Source of the DNA: MnTg04 sp964568075
Lineage (GTDB): Bacteria; Pseudomonadota; Gammaproteobacteria; Steroidobacterales; MnTg04
Assembly (NCBI GenBank): GCA_964568075.1
Contig: CAZMOM010000011.1
Span: 1-64,000 of the forward strand
Reading direction: 5' to 3'
DNA: 64,000 nt
Made by a program: the position numbers and the translations under genes. The notes under the pieces were generated by a model. The model did not search any database. It was not told the origin of the DNA and saw only the letters and a program-made list of their open reading frames with translations. This document shows positions 15,949-24,576 of the stretch, piece by piece; position 1 is the stretch's first letter, and every line of letters starts with the position of its first letter.

Positions 15949-17277
15949 ATGGCCTGGTATAACAGGTTGCACTGGCGAATCATTGCCGGACTCGTATTGG
16001 GGATCATCTTTGGTGTAATCGCAGCCGCCAGCGGTTGGGGGCGTTTCACGGCTGACTGGATTACACCGTTCGGCACGATTTTCATAAACGCTCTGAAGCT
16101 GATTGGCGTGCCATTGATTCTGGGTTCCCTGGTAACGGGTGTCGCTTCGCTTGGCGACATCGGGAAGCTTTCACGGATCGGTGGCAGGACCATAGCGATT
16201 TATATCGCAACCACAGCCATAGCAGTCATCATCGGCCTGGGTGCCGTGCATTTGATACGGCCCGGTGATCGAGTGCCGGAGCAGATGCGACTGGAGTTAC
16301 AGGAAACCTATTCGGTCGATATCGAGCGCCGCGATGCCTCGGCCATGGCCGCGCGCGAGCGCGGCCCCCTGGCCATGCTTGTCGATCTGATCCCGGAGAA
16401 CTTTTTCGCTGCGGCGGCCAATAATCGCAACATGCTGCAAGTCGTCATCGTCGCCTTGTTTCTCGGTATCGGTCTGATTCAGTTGCCTCCCGACAAGGCA
16501 AAACCGCTGATCGATGTCTTCGATAGTCTGAGCCACGTCGTGATTCGGCTGGTAGACCTTATCATGAAGATGGCCCCGCTGGGTGTTTTTGCGTTGCTTG
16601 CGGGAACCATCACAGCTGTTGCGGGTGACGATCCCACCCAGATCACACAACTCCTCGGCGCAATGGGTTTTTATATGATGGCGGTCATCGGTGGCCTGAT
16701 TTTCCATACCGCTGTCACCTACGGAATTTTGCTGAAAATCTGGACGCCACTTGGGTTCAAAGTGTTTTTACAGGGGATCGCGCCGGCGCAACTGGTCGCG
16801 TTCTCGACCAGTTCCAGCGGCGCCACTTTGCCGGTCACGATGGAACGGGTCGAGGAAAAACTGGGCGTCTCAGAAGAGGTTTCTGCCTTCGCGCTGCCGC
16901 TGGGGGCCACCGTCAACATGGACGGGACTGCCCTGTTTCAAGCGGTAGCCACCGTTTTCATCGCGCAAAGCCTGGGAATTGAGCTGGGTCTGGGCGCCCA
17001 GTTGATCATCGTCCTCACCGCCGTCATGGCGTCGATCGGCACACCGGCGGTGCCTGGCGCCGGCATTATCATGCTGGTCATCATACTGGAGTCGGTCGGT
17101 ATACCCAGTGCCGGAATCGCCCTGATCCTGGGCGTGGACCGGGTTCTGGATATGTTGCGGACGATCACCAACGTCACCGGCGATGCAACGGTTACGATCG
17201 TGGTGGCGCATGCCGAAGGACAATTGGGTAAGCCGGACCTGAGCGAGAATACCGATCGCATCAGGATCCGGAGATAG
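15949..17277 (+). CDS. Dicarboxylate/amino acid:cation symporter (DAACS)
   Basis: This 442-residue inner-membrane transporter has the DAACS signatures: a serine-rich hairpin (FSTSSSGATLPVTMERV), the NMDGTA motif that binds sodium/substrate, and GDATVTIVVA near the end. About eight membrane helices and two re-entrant loops are expected. It should take up an acidic or small neutral amino acid or a dicarboxylate with Na+ or H+. GGGAGG lies upstream of the ATG. It is 7 bp from the enolase paralog and likely cotranscribed with it. Confidence 0.9.
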   Translation: MAWYNRLHWRIIAGLVLGIIFGVIAAASGWGRFTADWITPFGTIFINALKLIGVPLILGSLVTGVASLGDIGKLSRIGGRTIAIYIATTAIAVIIGLGAVHLIRPGDRVPEQMRLELQETYSVDIERRDASAMAARERGPLAMLVDLIPENFFAAAANNRNMLQVVIVALFLGIGLIQLPPDKAKPLIDVFDSLSHVVIRLVDLIMKMAPLGVFALLAGTITAVAGDDPTQITQLLGAMGFYMMAVIGGLIFHTAVTYGILLKIWTPLGFKVFLQGIAPAQLVAFSTSSSGATLPVTMERVEEKLGVSEEVSAFALPLGATVNMDGTALFQAVATVFIAQSLGIELGLGAQLIIVLTAVMASIGTPAVPGAGIIMLVIILESVGIPSAGIALILGVDRVLDMLRTITNVTGDATVTIVVAHAEGQLGKPDLSENTDRIRIRR

Positions 17278-17284
17278 GCAAGCA

Positions 17285-18574
17285 GTGGCCGCGACGACCA
17301 TCCAGGATGTCCGGGCCCGGCGCATCTTTGACGGCTGTGCGCGGCCTTCACTTGAGGTCGTCGTTGCCACGGAAGCAGCCTGTGTACGCGCGGCGCCATC
17401 GTATTCCGATCCCAGGAGTTCAGGGAAATACGAAATTAGGCATTTCCCCAAAGGCGGGGTCCAGGGCAGCATCGATCTGATCAATTCGACGATACGGGAT
17501 CGGCTGATCGGTATGGACGCCGCTGCCCAGCGGGAAATCGATGATCTGTTCGTCGAGATCGATGGCAGCGACCGGTTCGACAACATCGGCGGCAATACGG
17601 CCGAGGCGACTTCGATGGCGGTGGCCAAGGCCGCTGCGGCGAGCCTGAAAATTCCGTTATACCGTCACATCTACGGCGATGGGGTCATTGGCGTACCCCA
17701 CCAGATGCCCAATATCATCGGCGGTGGAGCGACCATGGGGGATGCGGGTTGGAAAGGACGCACCCCCGACATTCAGGACCACGTGATTCTGCCGGTCGGC
17801 TGCGAATCGACGTATGCGGAAATGGAGTGCGTGGCCGAGGTATTTCATCGCGTGGGATTGCTGTTGCAGGATGCCGATCCTGCTTATTCGGGTGGTCGCG
17901 ACGAGGAGTATTGCTGGTTGCCTGGTCTCGATGACGTCACCTGCCTGGCGGTGCTCAGGCAGGCGTGCGATGAGGTGGCGCGGTCGCGCGGAATCTCCTT
18001 TCGCCTGGGCCTGGATGTGGGCGCCGCCGATCTTTGGGATGAAGCATCGCAAGTCTATGTTTATGCGCGGGAAGGCGTGCAGCGAACGCCCACCGAGCAT
18101 GCGCGGCACCTGGCCGATCTCGTGGACCGTTTCGATCTGTTCTACATGGAGGATTCGTTTTTCGAAGACCATGTCGATCTCTATGTGGAACAGATGCAAC
18201 AGTATGGCAAGCAGGTTCTGGTGGCGGGTGATGACCTGCTGGCCGGTGATTTGCACCGCCTGGAAGAAATGGCCGGGCGTGGTGCTGTCAATGCAGCCGT
18301 GATCAAGCTCAACATGGCGGGTACCGTGACCCGTACCGGGACGTTTGTGGAGGCATGCAAGGCCCATGGCTTTGCCACCGTCGGGTCCTGCCGGACCTAC
18401 GACAGTCCCGATGACACGCTGGCGGACCTGATCGTCGGCTGGGGCTGTAACACCTACAAGTGCGGCTCGCCCGCCGGCGGCGAGCACGCGGCAAAGTACA
18501 ACCGTTATATCCGAATCGACGAAGAGCTGGGGACAAATCCCAGCTTCGTGGATTTCCCGGGGGTTCAGCCATGA
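17285..18574 (+). CDS. Divergent enolase-family paralog
   Basis: This 429-residue protein aligns along the whole of enolase but is changed at the active site. Kept, in E. coli numbering: metal ligands Asp245 (LGLDVGAADLW), Glu289 (MEDSFFEDH) and Asp316 (VAGDDLLAGD), plus Lys341 (VIKLNMAG) and Lys392 (YKCGSP). Changed: Glu167 to Asp (DIQDHV), the GDEGG loop with Glu208 lost, the substrate loop SRGNPT, and SHRS to SCRT (His369 to Cys). So metal-assisted proton abstraction is plausible, but on a different substrate than 2-phosphoglycerate. Start is GTG. The stop overlaps the next gene by ATGA. It sits among amino-acid genes, not glycolytic ones. Confidence 0.85.
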   Translation: MAATTIQDVRARRIFDGCARPSLEVVVATEAACVRAAPSYSDPRSSGKYEIRHFPKGGVQGSIDLINSTIRDRLIGMDAAAQREIDDLFVEIDGSDRFDNIGGNTAEATSMAVAKAAAASLKIPLYRHIYGDGVIGVPHQMPNIIGGGATMGDAGWKGRTPDIQDHVILPVGCESTYAEMECVAEVFHRVGLLLQDADPAYSGGRDEEYCWLPGLDDVTCLAVLRQACDEVARSRGISFRLGLDVGAADLWDEASQVYVYAREGVQRTPTEHARHLADLVDRFDLFYMEDSFFEDHVDLYVEQMQQYGKQVLVAGDDLLAGDLHRLEEMAGRGAVNAAVIKLNMAGTVTRTGTFVEACKAHGFATVGSCRTYDSPDDTLADLIVGWGCNTYKCGSPAGGEHAAKYNRYIRIDEELGTNPSFVDFPGVQP

Positions 18575-19569
18575 TCGACGGCCGGAAACAGATGAGCGAG
18601 ATCATTTATCTGAACGAGTCTCATCTGGAATCGCTGGATCTCGATATATCTCGCATCGTCGATATTCTTGAAGAAGTCTTTCGTCACAAAGCCGCCGGTG
18701 ACACGGTCATGCCGCCGAAAATCTTCTTCCATTTACCTGGCGACCGCTTTTACAGCGCCATGGCGAGTTGTTGCCCACCGCTGGGGTATGCGGGCGGCAA
18801 GTGGCAAAGCGGCGACCCGGAAAACCCGTCACGCGGACTGCCCTATATCCAGGGCCTGTTTGTCCTTAACGAGCACGAAACCGGCCAGATGGTGGCGATA
18901 ATGGATGCCAGATGGATCACCGGTAAACGAACCGCGGCGGCCTCCGCGCTGGTCGCACGGTACCAGGCGCGAACGGGTTCTGAAGTCCTGGCCCTGCTTG
19001 GCTGCGGCGTGCAAGGCCGGGCGCATTTGCAGGCAATGGCGGCAGAAATATCCAGCCTGAAGATTTGCCGGCTCTTCGATATTATCCCGGAGCGCCAGGC
19101 AGCCTTTGTCGAGGAAATGGACGGGCGATTCAATGGGATCCAGGTCGTGGGAACCGACAGTGCCGAATCCGCCATCAGGGACGCCGATATCGTGATTCCC
19201 GGCGGCCCGATCCAGACCAAGCGCAATGCCACAATCGTCTCCGAGTGGATCAAGCCAGGCGCACTGATTGTCACCATCGACTACGACTCCTATGTCACCG
19301 ACGAGTGCATCGCCGCGATGGACATCGTACTAACCGACGACCATGCACAGATCCAGGACGCTCGCGAGAAGGAAGGAAAGTTTCGCGGGGCCGTCAGGAT
19401 CGATGCGGACATTGCCGATATGATCGCGCATGGCAAGGGACGCAGGCAAAACGATGCGCAACGGATACTGGCATTCAATCTGGGAATCGCGCTCGAAGAC
19501 GTGGCGACCGCCGCTGAAATATTACGGCGGGCGAGAGAGAAAGAAATCGGGATTAAGCTCGTTCCATAG
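18571..19569 (+). CDS. Ornithine cyclodeaminase / mu-crystallin family reductase
   Basis: This 332-residue NAD(P)-dependent enzyme carries RTAAASALVAR, the dinucleotide site LLGCGVQGRAHLQAM and the C-terminal helix NLGIALEDVATAAEILRRA typical of the family. Members reduce imines (ketimine and iminosuccinate reductases), act as alanine or arginine dehydrogenases, or cyclodeaminate ornithine. I chose the ATG at 18571 because it overlaps the upstream stop. With the DadA-like enzyme it resembles the DauA/DauB logic, where a flavoenzyme oxidises a D-amino acid and an OCD-family enzyme reduces the product to the L-form. Confidence 0.88.
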   Translation: MIDGRKQMSEIIYLNESHLESLDLDISRIVDILEEVFRHKAAGDTVMPPKIFFHLPGDRFYSAMASCCPPLGYAGGKWQSGDPENPSRGLPYIQGLFVLNEHETGQMVAIMDARWITGKRTAAASALVARYQARTGSEVLALLGCGVQGRAHLQAMAAEISSLKICRLFDIIPERQAAFVEEMDGRFNGIQVVGTDSAESAIRDADIVIPGGPIQTKRNATIVSEWIKPGALIVTIDYDSYVTDECIAAMDIVLTDDHAQIQDAREKEGKFRGAVRIDADIADMIAHGKGRRQNDAQRILAFNLGIALEDVATAAEILRRAREKEIGIKLVP

Positions 19570-19628
19570 GCCAGTCCCGGTACCTATGCGTCAGGTTTTC
19601 GGCACCAGGAAATCCTGACAAGCTCAGA

Positions 19629-19765
19629 AAATTGGTGCCAGTCGTTTAGTTATTAAGTTATCGAATTCCTATACCAAAAGAATTACGGTGCCGGTGTTCA
19701 CTTATTCACTTATTTAAACTAATTCAAAAAAGTAAAAAAGTGAATAAGTGAACACCGCCACCAAT
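19629..19765. repeat. GGTGCCGG palindromic element, copy c
   Basis: Positions 19629-19663 are an inverted copy of the right end of element a. Then 19683-19765 is a palindrome (GGTGCCGGTGTTCACTTATT... back to AACACCGCCACC) almost identical to 22756-22850, including the flanking AAAAGAATTACGG and CCAATATCCAGTC. Copies c and d lie in direct orientation on either side of the hydrolase-PfkB cassette. Confidence 0.75.
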
Positions 19766-20054
19766 ATCCAGTCCGCTTTGGAGTTACTATGGAATTTCTG
19801 GAATTGTCAAACTATGGCTGCCTCCCCGCCAAAGCCGGGGGGTCTCCCGTTATTACTAGCTGATGTCGATGACATTTTTCTTAAGGGCATGAAAGTCCTC
19901 AAAGTGCACTGGCTTAAGAGATATGCGATATACCTGGCAGTTCGCGCAGGTGGATGGTGGTCCTAGTGGTGCAATATGGGCCGAAATTGGCCGGGCGTAT
20001 TTGAGCAGAATCGTCTTACGCTTGAATGCTATCCGGAAACTATAGGTTGAGATC
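19766..20054. other. Leader stretch of the hydrolase-PfkB cassette
   Basis: No gene is called. A small hairpin CCTCCCCGCC...GCCGGGGGG occurs near 19822-19842. Open frames on both strands here are short and not convincing. The promoter for the hydrolase gene is expected in this region. Confidence 0.4.
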
Positions 20055-21776
20055 ATGACTGGTGTCGTAGTCCTAATACACGGGTTGTTCGGCAATTTCG
20101 AGACTTGGGGGGATGCTGATAAATTTCTTCGCCATGCGCTAGGCTCGGACTATAGCGTCGTCAAGTACTCTTATCGATCGAAAAAGTGGGGCCGAAACCC
20201 ATCCATAGAGGAAATCGCGACGCAACTGAAAGATTGGATAGACACCACGTATCCCGTCACGAAGTATCCTGATCTAAAGCTTTTCTTAGCTGGACATAGC
20301 ATGGGAGGGCTCGTCGCCAAGGAATACATACTCTCGATGTGCAAACGAGGCTACGCAGAAAATCTGCGAGTTAAAGGAATCGTTCTGGCCGCAGTCCCCA
20401 ACCGCGGAGCACAGGTCGCCAAAATTTCCCGGTTACCCGGCGGCAAGCAGATCGAGGAGCTCAAACCCTTTAGCTGGTCTGCGATCAAGCAGTATCTCGG
20501 TTTCTCTTACACGACAACCTTCGTTGAGAAACAGCAAAAGGAATGGATGGGACGTGTAAACACTAGCCTCCGCTATTACGCATCATCAAACAAGACCAAT
20601 ATGGATGTTTTGGTTTTCTACGCCATGCAAGACGAAGTGGTAGATCGCGAAAGTGCTACTGCTGCCCACCCGACAGCCATTCCGCTCGACGGAAATCACA
20701 CGACTATCGTCAAGCCGACTGCTCAAGACGACCAGATCATCCTATCAATGGCCGCGTTCATCCGAGGTGTACCCGAAGAGGAGCCGATCGTCGAACCAGC
20801 AAAGTCGTTACCCACGCAGCGGATCCACTATATAGACCCGAGCACGGCGTTTAATACTCACTACGCACGCTTTGAACTGCATCTGCGTCACATGGCATAC
20901 GCGACAGGAATTGATATTCAACATCACGTTCCGGCTGGTGATAATCCGGAACATAATCTTGACTTGCTGGGTCGCCTTCTGACCGGTACCCCCTCCAATG
21001 AGCCGATTGGTTTGGTGCCGCGCCAATTTGGCTCGACAAAAGCTATAGAAGATCAGGCTAGGACCCTGATCCATGAGCACCAGAAGCGACATATCATTTT
21101 AATTGATCAGGAACCGCCGTACTCGATCGGCGAGCTCCCAAATGTTACCTATGTTGGTCCGGACAATTGGCTCGTCGGTTCATTGGCCGCCTTGGCGCTG
21201 GCAGCGCATTTGAGTTCTCTAGACAGTGGAAATTTTCAGGTTCTGGCGATCGAGGGACCAGGGGGCCAGCGACGTTGTGACGGATTTGTTGACACGGTAA
21301 GTTTGAAATCTCTTCGGCTTACCAATATGGAACCGGTTAGAATTGGAGATCTGGACCGTTTTGACACAGCATCGCTCGTCCATGATCTGATCAGAGACAG
21401 TAAATATGAAACCGTGGCCGGATTTTTCGCTGGAAACGATGAAACAGCAGCTTCATTCATCGACGCTATCGAGGACTACGGACATAGCGGAGTCGTAATA
21501 GGTTGTGACGGGACACGCGAAATACGTCAGCTAGTTTCGCGGAGTGGAACGGCTATTGTAGATACCGTGCTTACCCATCCGGACGAGCAAGCTAAGGAAG
21601 TAATTCGGGTTGCTTCAGAACACGATTTTGGCATGCACCGCTATAGGCAGCCGACTCTTGAGCGATACAGATACAACGCACGCCAAATAATCGCGCAGTG
21701 TGGAGAACTACAAGATTGGTGGCCAGATAGCCCCACGGCCTGGCACGATCAGATGTGCGGTCCAACATCCACGTAA
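20055..21776 (+). CDS. Alpha/beta-hydrolase fused to a type-1 periplasmic-binding-like domain
   Basis: This 573-residue cytosolic protein has no signal peptide. Residues 1-235 are a lipase/PGAP1-like hydrolase with oxyanion HGLFG, nucleophile GHSMGG (Ser81), an Asp (MQDEVVD) and a His (DGNHTT). Residues about 255-560 resemble LacI/ribose-binding type-1 PBP domains: VTYVGPDNWLVGSLAALAL, RRCDGF, FFAGNDETAASFIDAI, VVIGCDGTREI. Normally such a domain senses a sugar or nucleoside. The PfkB kinase gene follows 43 bp downstream. The pair lies between elements c and d. A ligand-gated lipase effector is a natural reading, but it is inference. Confidence 0.75.
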   Translation: MTGVVVLIHGLFGNFETWGDADKFLRHALGSDYSVVKYSYRSKKWGRNPSIEEIATQLKDWIDTTYPVTKYPDLKLFLAGHSMGGLVAKEYILSMCKRGYAENLRVKGIVLAAVPNRGAQVAKISRLPGGKQIEELKPFSWSAIKQYLGFSYTTTFVEKQQKEWMGRVNTSLRYYASSNKTNMDVLVFYAMQDEVVDRESATAAHPTAIPLDGNHTTIVKPTAQDDQIILSMAAFIRGVPEEEPIVEPAKSLPTQRIHYIDPSTAFNTHYARFELHLRHMAYATGIDIQHHVPAGDNPEHNLDLLGRLLTGTPSNEPIGLVPRQFGSTKAIEDQARTLIHEHQKRHIILIDQEPPYSIGELPNVTYVGPDNWLVGSLAALALAAHLSSLDSGNFQVLAIEGPGGQRRCDGFVDTVSLKSLRLTNMEPVRIGDLDRFDTASLVHDLIRDSKYETVAGFFAGNDETAASFIDAIEDYGHSGVVIGCDGTREIRQLVSRSGTAIVDTVLTHPDEQAKEVIRVASEHDFGMHRYRQPTLERYRYNARQIIAQCGELQDWWPDSPTAWHDQMCGPTST

Positions 21777-21819
21777 ACAGCATTCTTACTCCGATCGAAG
21801 ACAACCGATACCAGTCTCC

Positions 21820-22707
21820 ATGAACATCACTCGCATCGCGCGCCAAGACAGCCCCCGGGTAGTGATCATAGGCTCCTTGACGGAAGATCAGGTGGTCCAC
21901 GATGGCATTCGTACGCGCCAGATCGGCGGTGTCGTTTGGTACGCAGGAACGGCGCTGGCAAGGCTGGGGGTAAAGACCCGGGTAGTTACGCGGACGGCCT
22001 CTAAGGACCGTGAACTTGGCAAAGCGCTCGAGGCAGCCGGCGTGGAGATACGGCTAGGCTCATCTGCGCAAACCACGACGTTCGTCAACGAATACACAGC
22101 AAAGATGCATGATGGGCCAACGCAACGTGTCTTGGCAATGGCCGACTCGATCCAGGCCAGCGACCTTGAGGATGCGCTGACCGACGCCGATTTGGTTTAC
22201 CTGGGGCCGCTGCATCCAACAGACCTGAGTGATGGAGCGCTCTCTCTCGTGAGACGAAATGAGTCGTACTGCCTTGCTCTCGATGTTCAAGGTTACACCC
22301 GCTTTGTGGAAAACGAGCGTGTGTTGCCGAGGCTTGATGCAAGATTACCATCCTTGCTGGACGCCTGCGACGTCATCAAGGCGAGCGAAGAAGAGGCGTG
22401 CCTCATCACCGGCTTGTCCGATGCCTCAAGCGCAGCAGTCAATTTAGCTCGCAGCCATGCCTGTTTGGAGGTCGTAGTGACATGCGGTGCAAAGGGTGTC
22501 TACGTAGCCCAAAAGGAGGGAATTAGCTTCGTGGAATCTAAGAAAATAGTTGTGTCCGACCCGACGGGCGCCGGTGACGTCTTCTTCGCCTCATACCTAG
22601 CCCACCGCATCAAGCAGCCCCGTTTGACACGCAGCGCCGCTGCTGAGCTTGCCACAAATTTTACTGCTAGATGGCTGGTCGATCCCGATCGGAATGCCAT
22701 ACTCTAA
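21820..22707 (+). CDS. PfkB-family carbohydrate/nucleoside kinase
   Basis: This 295-residue kinase has the two PfkB signatures: an N-terminal GGVVWYAGTALARLG region and the C-terminal DPTGAGDVFFASYLAH anion hole with catalytic Asp, plus VVTCGAKGVYV. The ATG at 21820 was chosen by homology; upstream codons overlap the previous gene. The family phosphorylates sugars or nucleosides. Next to a protein with a sugar/nucleoside-binding fold, it could make or remove the signal that controls the hydrolase. No sugar transporter or pathway gene is near, which argues against plain catabolism. Confidence 0.85.
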   Translation: MNITRIARQDSPRVVIIGSLTEDQVVHDGIRTRQIGGVVWYAGTALARLGVKTRVVTRTASKDRELGKALEAAGVEIRLGSSAQTTTFVNEYTAKMHDGPTQRVLAMADSIQASDLEDALTDADLVYLGPLHPTDLSDGALSLVRRNESYCLALDVQGYTRFVENERVLPRLDARLPSLLDACDVIKASEEEACLITGLSDASSAAVNLARSHACLEVVVTCGAKGVYVAQKEGISFVESKKIVVSDPTGAGDVFFASYLAHRIKQPRLTRSAAAELATNFTARWLVDPDRNAIL

Positions 22708-22740
22708 GGCGACCGGCGAGATCCGGGTTCAAGCCGAAAA

Positions 22741-22850
22741 GAATTACGGTGCCGAATTACGGTGCCGGTGTTCACTTATTCACTTATTTAAACTAATTCA
22801 AAAAAGTAAATAAGTGAATAAGTGAACACCGGCACCAATATCCAGTCGCG
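22741..22850. repeat. GGTGCCGG palindromic element, copy d
   Basis: Positions 22761-22836 form a 30-bp perfect inverted repeat with a 16-nt A-rich loop, starting GGTGCCGGTGTTCACTTATT. GAATTACGGTGCC is duplicated just before it. The element closes the hydrolase-PfkB cassette opened by copy c. It also lies at the 3' end of the convergent ATP-grasp gene and could terminate both. Confidence 0.8.
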
Positions 22851-22855
22851 CTGCG

Positions 22856-23815
22856 CTAGCTTGTGGCGACCTGTCGCTGGTTCACTCCAAATCCGCGAAC
22901 TTCTGCGAGCTGATCGCTCAGATACTCGGCAATTCTGCGCATGCCTGATACTCCGGCCTTGGTTTCTGCAGTTGTGTTGTAATTCGTATTGGTGTTGATG
23001 TCGTAAGTATAAATCTCGTCGTCTTTATCGAGGATAAACTCGATGCCGGCAATGTGGGTGCCATTGCTGCCCAGGAAGTGCCGATAGGGCTCAAGAATCG
23101 GGTGGTCGAAGCCCTTGACGATTTGGAACTTCGATGTGGTCGCCGGCGAGCCGAAAGCATCTTCCGTCTGACACACGTCTGCCGGGCAAAGCAAGAATCC
23201 ATTGGAGGTATCGACGCGTACAGCGTAGAGAAACTCACCGCCGATAAATTCGCAGCGAGTGATAAACGGTTGCGGAGCCTCGATGTATTGCTGCACCAAC
23301 GTAATACCGTCAATCGGCGACTCGAACTCGGGCCCATCGACATAATCCCGTAGCGCATCAGTATTTTGAAACAACCTGACACCGAGCCCCATTCCGCCGC
23401 GGTTGTGCTTAGTAATAAACGGCCCATCGAAGCTACGTGCTGCTGTCAGAATTTCTTCATGGCCGAAGGCGGCTACCGTGCGCGGTGTCCGTATTCCGTG
23501 TGAATTGAGTGCTGCGTACTGGGCGACTTTGCTGATCTCCAGATGCAGCGCGCGGCTGGAGTTGATAACCCGCCGACCATAACCTTCGAGCCAGCCGAGT
23601 ACAGCCGCTGTGTGCTCGGCGGCGTATCGATGATTTCGCGTATGCGATGACGCGCTCACACGATTGTAAAAAACACCGAGCGGTGGAGGCACGGACAGAT
23701 CCAGTTGGCCACAATTCAGATACCACTCTTCAAACGGCAGGCCGAGCGTCCGAAGTTGCGCCGTTAGTGGTTCAGTCCACGCTTTGTTTTCGTGAATTAC
23801 GTAAATTTTTGGCAT
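22856..23815 (-). CDS. RimK-like ATP-grasp ligase
   Basis: This 319-residue protein has the ATP-grasp fold: a lid region with DGPFITKHNRGGMGLGVRLF, LVQQYIEAPQPFITRCEFIGG, and the metal-binding end GIEFILDKDDEIYTYDINTN followed by TNYN. Family members form amide bonds between a carboxylate and an amine; RimK-type enzymes add amino acids to peptides, and related enzymes crosslink RiPP precursors. No signal peptide is present. It lies 58 bp downstream of a 49-codon ORF with a strong ribosome-binding site on the same strand, a possible substrate peptide. A LysR stub lies divergently. Confidence 0.8.
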   Translation of the reverse strand: MPKIYVIHENKAWTEPLTAQLRTLGLPFEEWYLNCGQLDLSVPPPLGVFYNRVSASSHTRNHRYAAEHTAAVLGWLEGYGRRVINSSRALHLEISKVAQYAALNSHGIRTPRTVAAFGHEEILTAARSFDGPFITKHNRGGMGLGVRLFQNTDALRDYVDGPEFESPIDGITLVQQYIEAPQPFITRCEFIGGEFLYAVRVDTSNGFLLCPADVCQTEDAFGSPATTSKFQIVKGFDHPILEPYRHFLGSNGTHIAGIEFILDKDDEIYTYDINTNTNYNTTAETKAGVSGMRRIAEYLSDQLAEVRGFGVNQRQVATS

Positions 23816-23873
23816 CGGTAAATGCTACTACACCAGTAAACTCGTTGCGGAAGGTTCCGGGATCGGCCGCTGC

Positions 23874-24023
23874 TTACCAGCGCAGCGTGAATATCGACGG
23901 AGTCGACGTGGTACCGGAGTGACCGTGGTTCTGATGACGACGATGCATCCGCCTGGCCTGCGCTTCTTCCCGCGTTGCCCGATTTTCACCGGTGGTCCGG
24001 GTTTTCGCCTGGTAACGGCTCAT
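23874..24023 (-). CDS. 49-residue peptide upstream of the ATP-grasp gene
   Basis: The ORF starts 6-7 nt after AAGGAGGAG and encodes a polar, basic peptide: MSRYQAKTRTTGENRATREE, an Arg/His-rich middle, and the tail GHSGTTSTPSIFTLRW. It fits the size and position of a precursor or small partner for the ATP-grasp ligase. The tail has many Ser/Thr but no acidic residues, unlike most graspetide cores. Function is unassigned. Confidence 0.6.
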   Translation of the reverse strand: MSRYQAKTRTTGENRATREEAQARRMHRRHQNHGHSGTTSTPSIFTLRW

Positions 24024-24137
24024 AGCTTCTCCTCCTTAAAAGATGTGCATCTGAATCATGGGAGTAATAGTAAGACCTCTGTAAAACAATAAAAATCGAT
24101 ATAATTTCATCTCTTAATGTGAGGATAATTCACAGCT

Positions 24138-24194
24138 ATGAAGCGACTGCCTCCATTGAATGCACTGCGGGTCATTGAAACCGCCGCATATTAG
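24138..24194 (+). pseudogene. N-terminal stub of a GcvA-like LysR regulator
   Basis: Eighteen codons read MKRLPPLNALRVIETAAY before a stop, which is the characteristic start of GcvA-type LysR regulators. The rest of the gene is gone; the dispersed repeat preceding the second riboswitch starts within 20 bp. It points away from the 49-residue ORF and ATP-grasp gene, the usual LysR arrangement, so those genes probably lost their regulator when the repeat arrived. Confidence 0.7.
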
Positions 24195-24210
24195 TGAGCG
24201 GCGCTAACGA

Positions 24211-24291
24211 GACCAAAAGCCAGCACAGGAATAGGTCTGTGAGCGAAAGAGGTATCGCTGTACCTGGATCAAACAGGGGTGGCGGAAGGAA
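24211..24291 (+). repeat. Dispersed repeat preceding riboswitch 2
   Basis: CCAAAAGCCAGCACAGGAAT and the next 60 bases are a diverged copy of 179-259. In both places a c-di-GMP riboswitch follows 150-220 bp downstream, so the aptamer and this segment travelled or duplicated together. Confidence 0.6.
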
Positions 24292-24432
24292 ACCGGCGTG
24301 CGGCGCCCATAAAATCCGATTCTAATCTCTACTTACGACCCGAAGCAGACACCCCAGACCGCCCGAATAGGACAGATTATGTTAACTGCTAAGCGAAATC
24401 TACGACCTTGTACTAGGCTTGAGAAGTAACAA

Positions 24433-24542
24433 TAACAAAGCCAAACCCGCCGAAAGACGGGGACGGAAAGCCACGGGTCCTCGCTTCCTCCGAGAAGCCA
24501 AGAAAAGACTCGCCGAAGGACTCAGGATCATGGCTGCCATGT
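24433..24542 (+). ncRNA. c-di-GMP-I (GEMM-I) riboswitch, second copy
   Basis: The aptamer shows AAAGCCAAACC, a hairpin with a GAAA loop (CCCGCCGAAAGACGGG), GGACGGAAAGCCACGGG, a P3 arm and a closing GGATCATGGCTGCC. One usually conserved base differs (GGACGG for GGACGC). It lies 35 nt before the start codon of a secreted heme-binding protein, so it can act directly on translation or on a terminator in that gap. The P3 half (CACGGGTCCTCGCTTCCT) is identical to the first riboswitch. Confidence 0.7.
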
Positions 24543-24576
24543 AATTTCCTGGTGTCAACACCAAAGGGGAAACGAT

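Noticed and set aside
17285..18574. Glycolytic enolase
   Set aside because: Key residues equivalent to Glu208, His369 and the substrate loop are changed, and the context is amino-acid metabolism.
19856..20095. Minus-strand 79-codon ORF before the hydrolase gene
   Set aside because: No ribosome-binding site, overlaps the start of a well-supported gene, and no family match.
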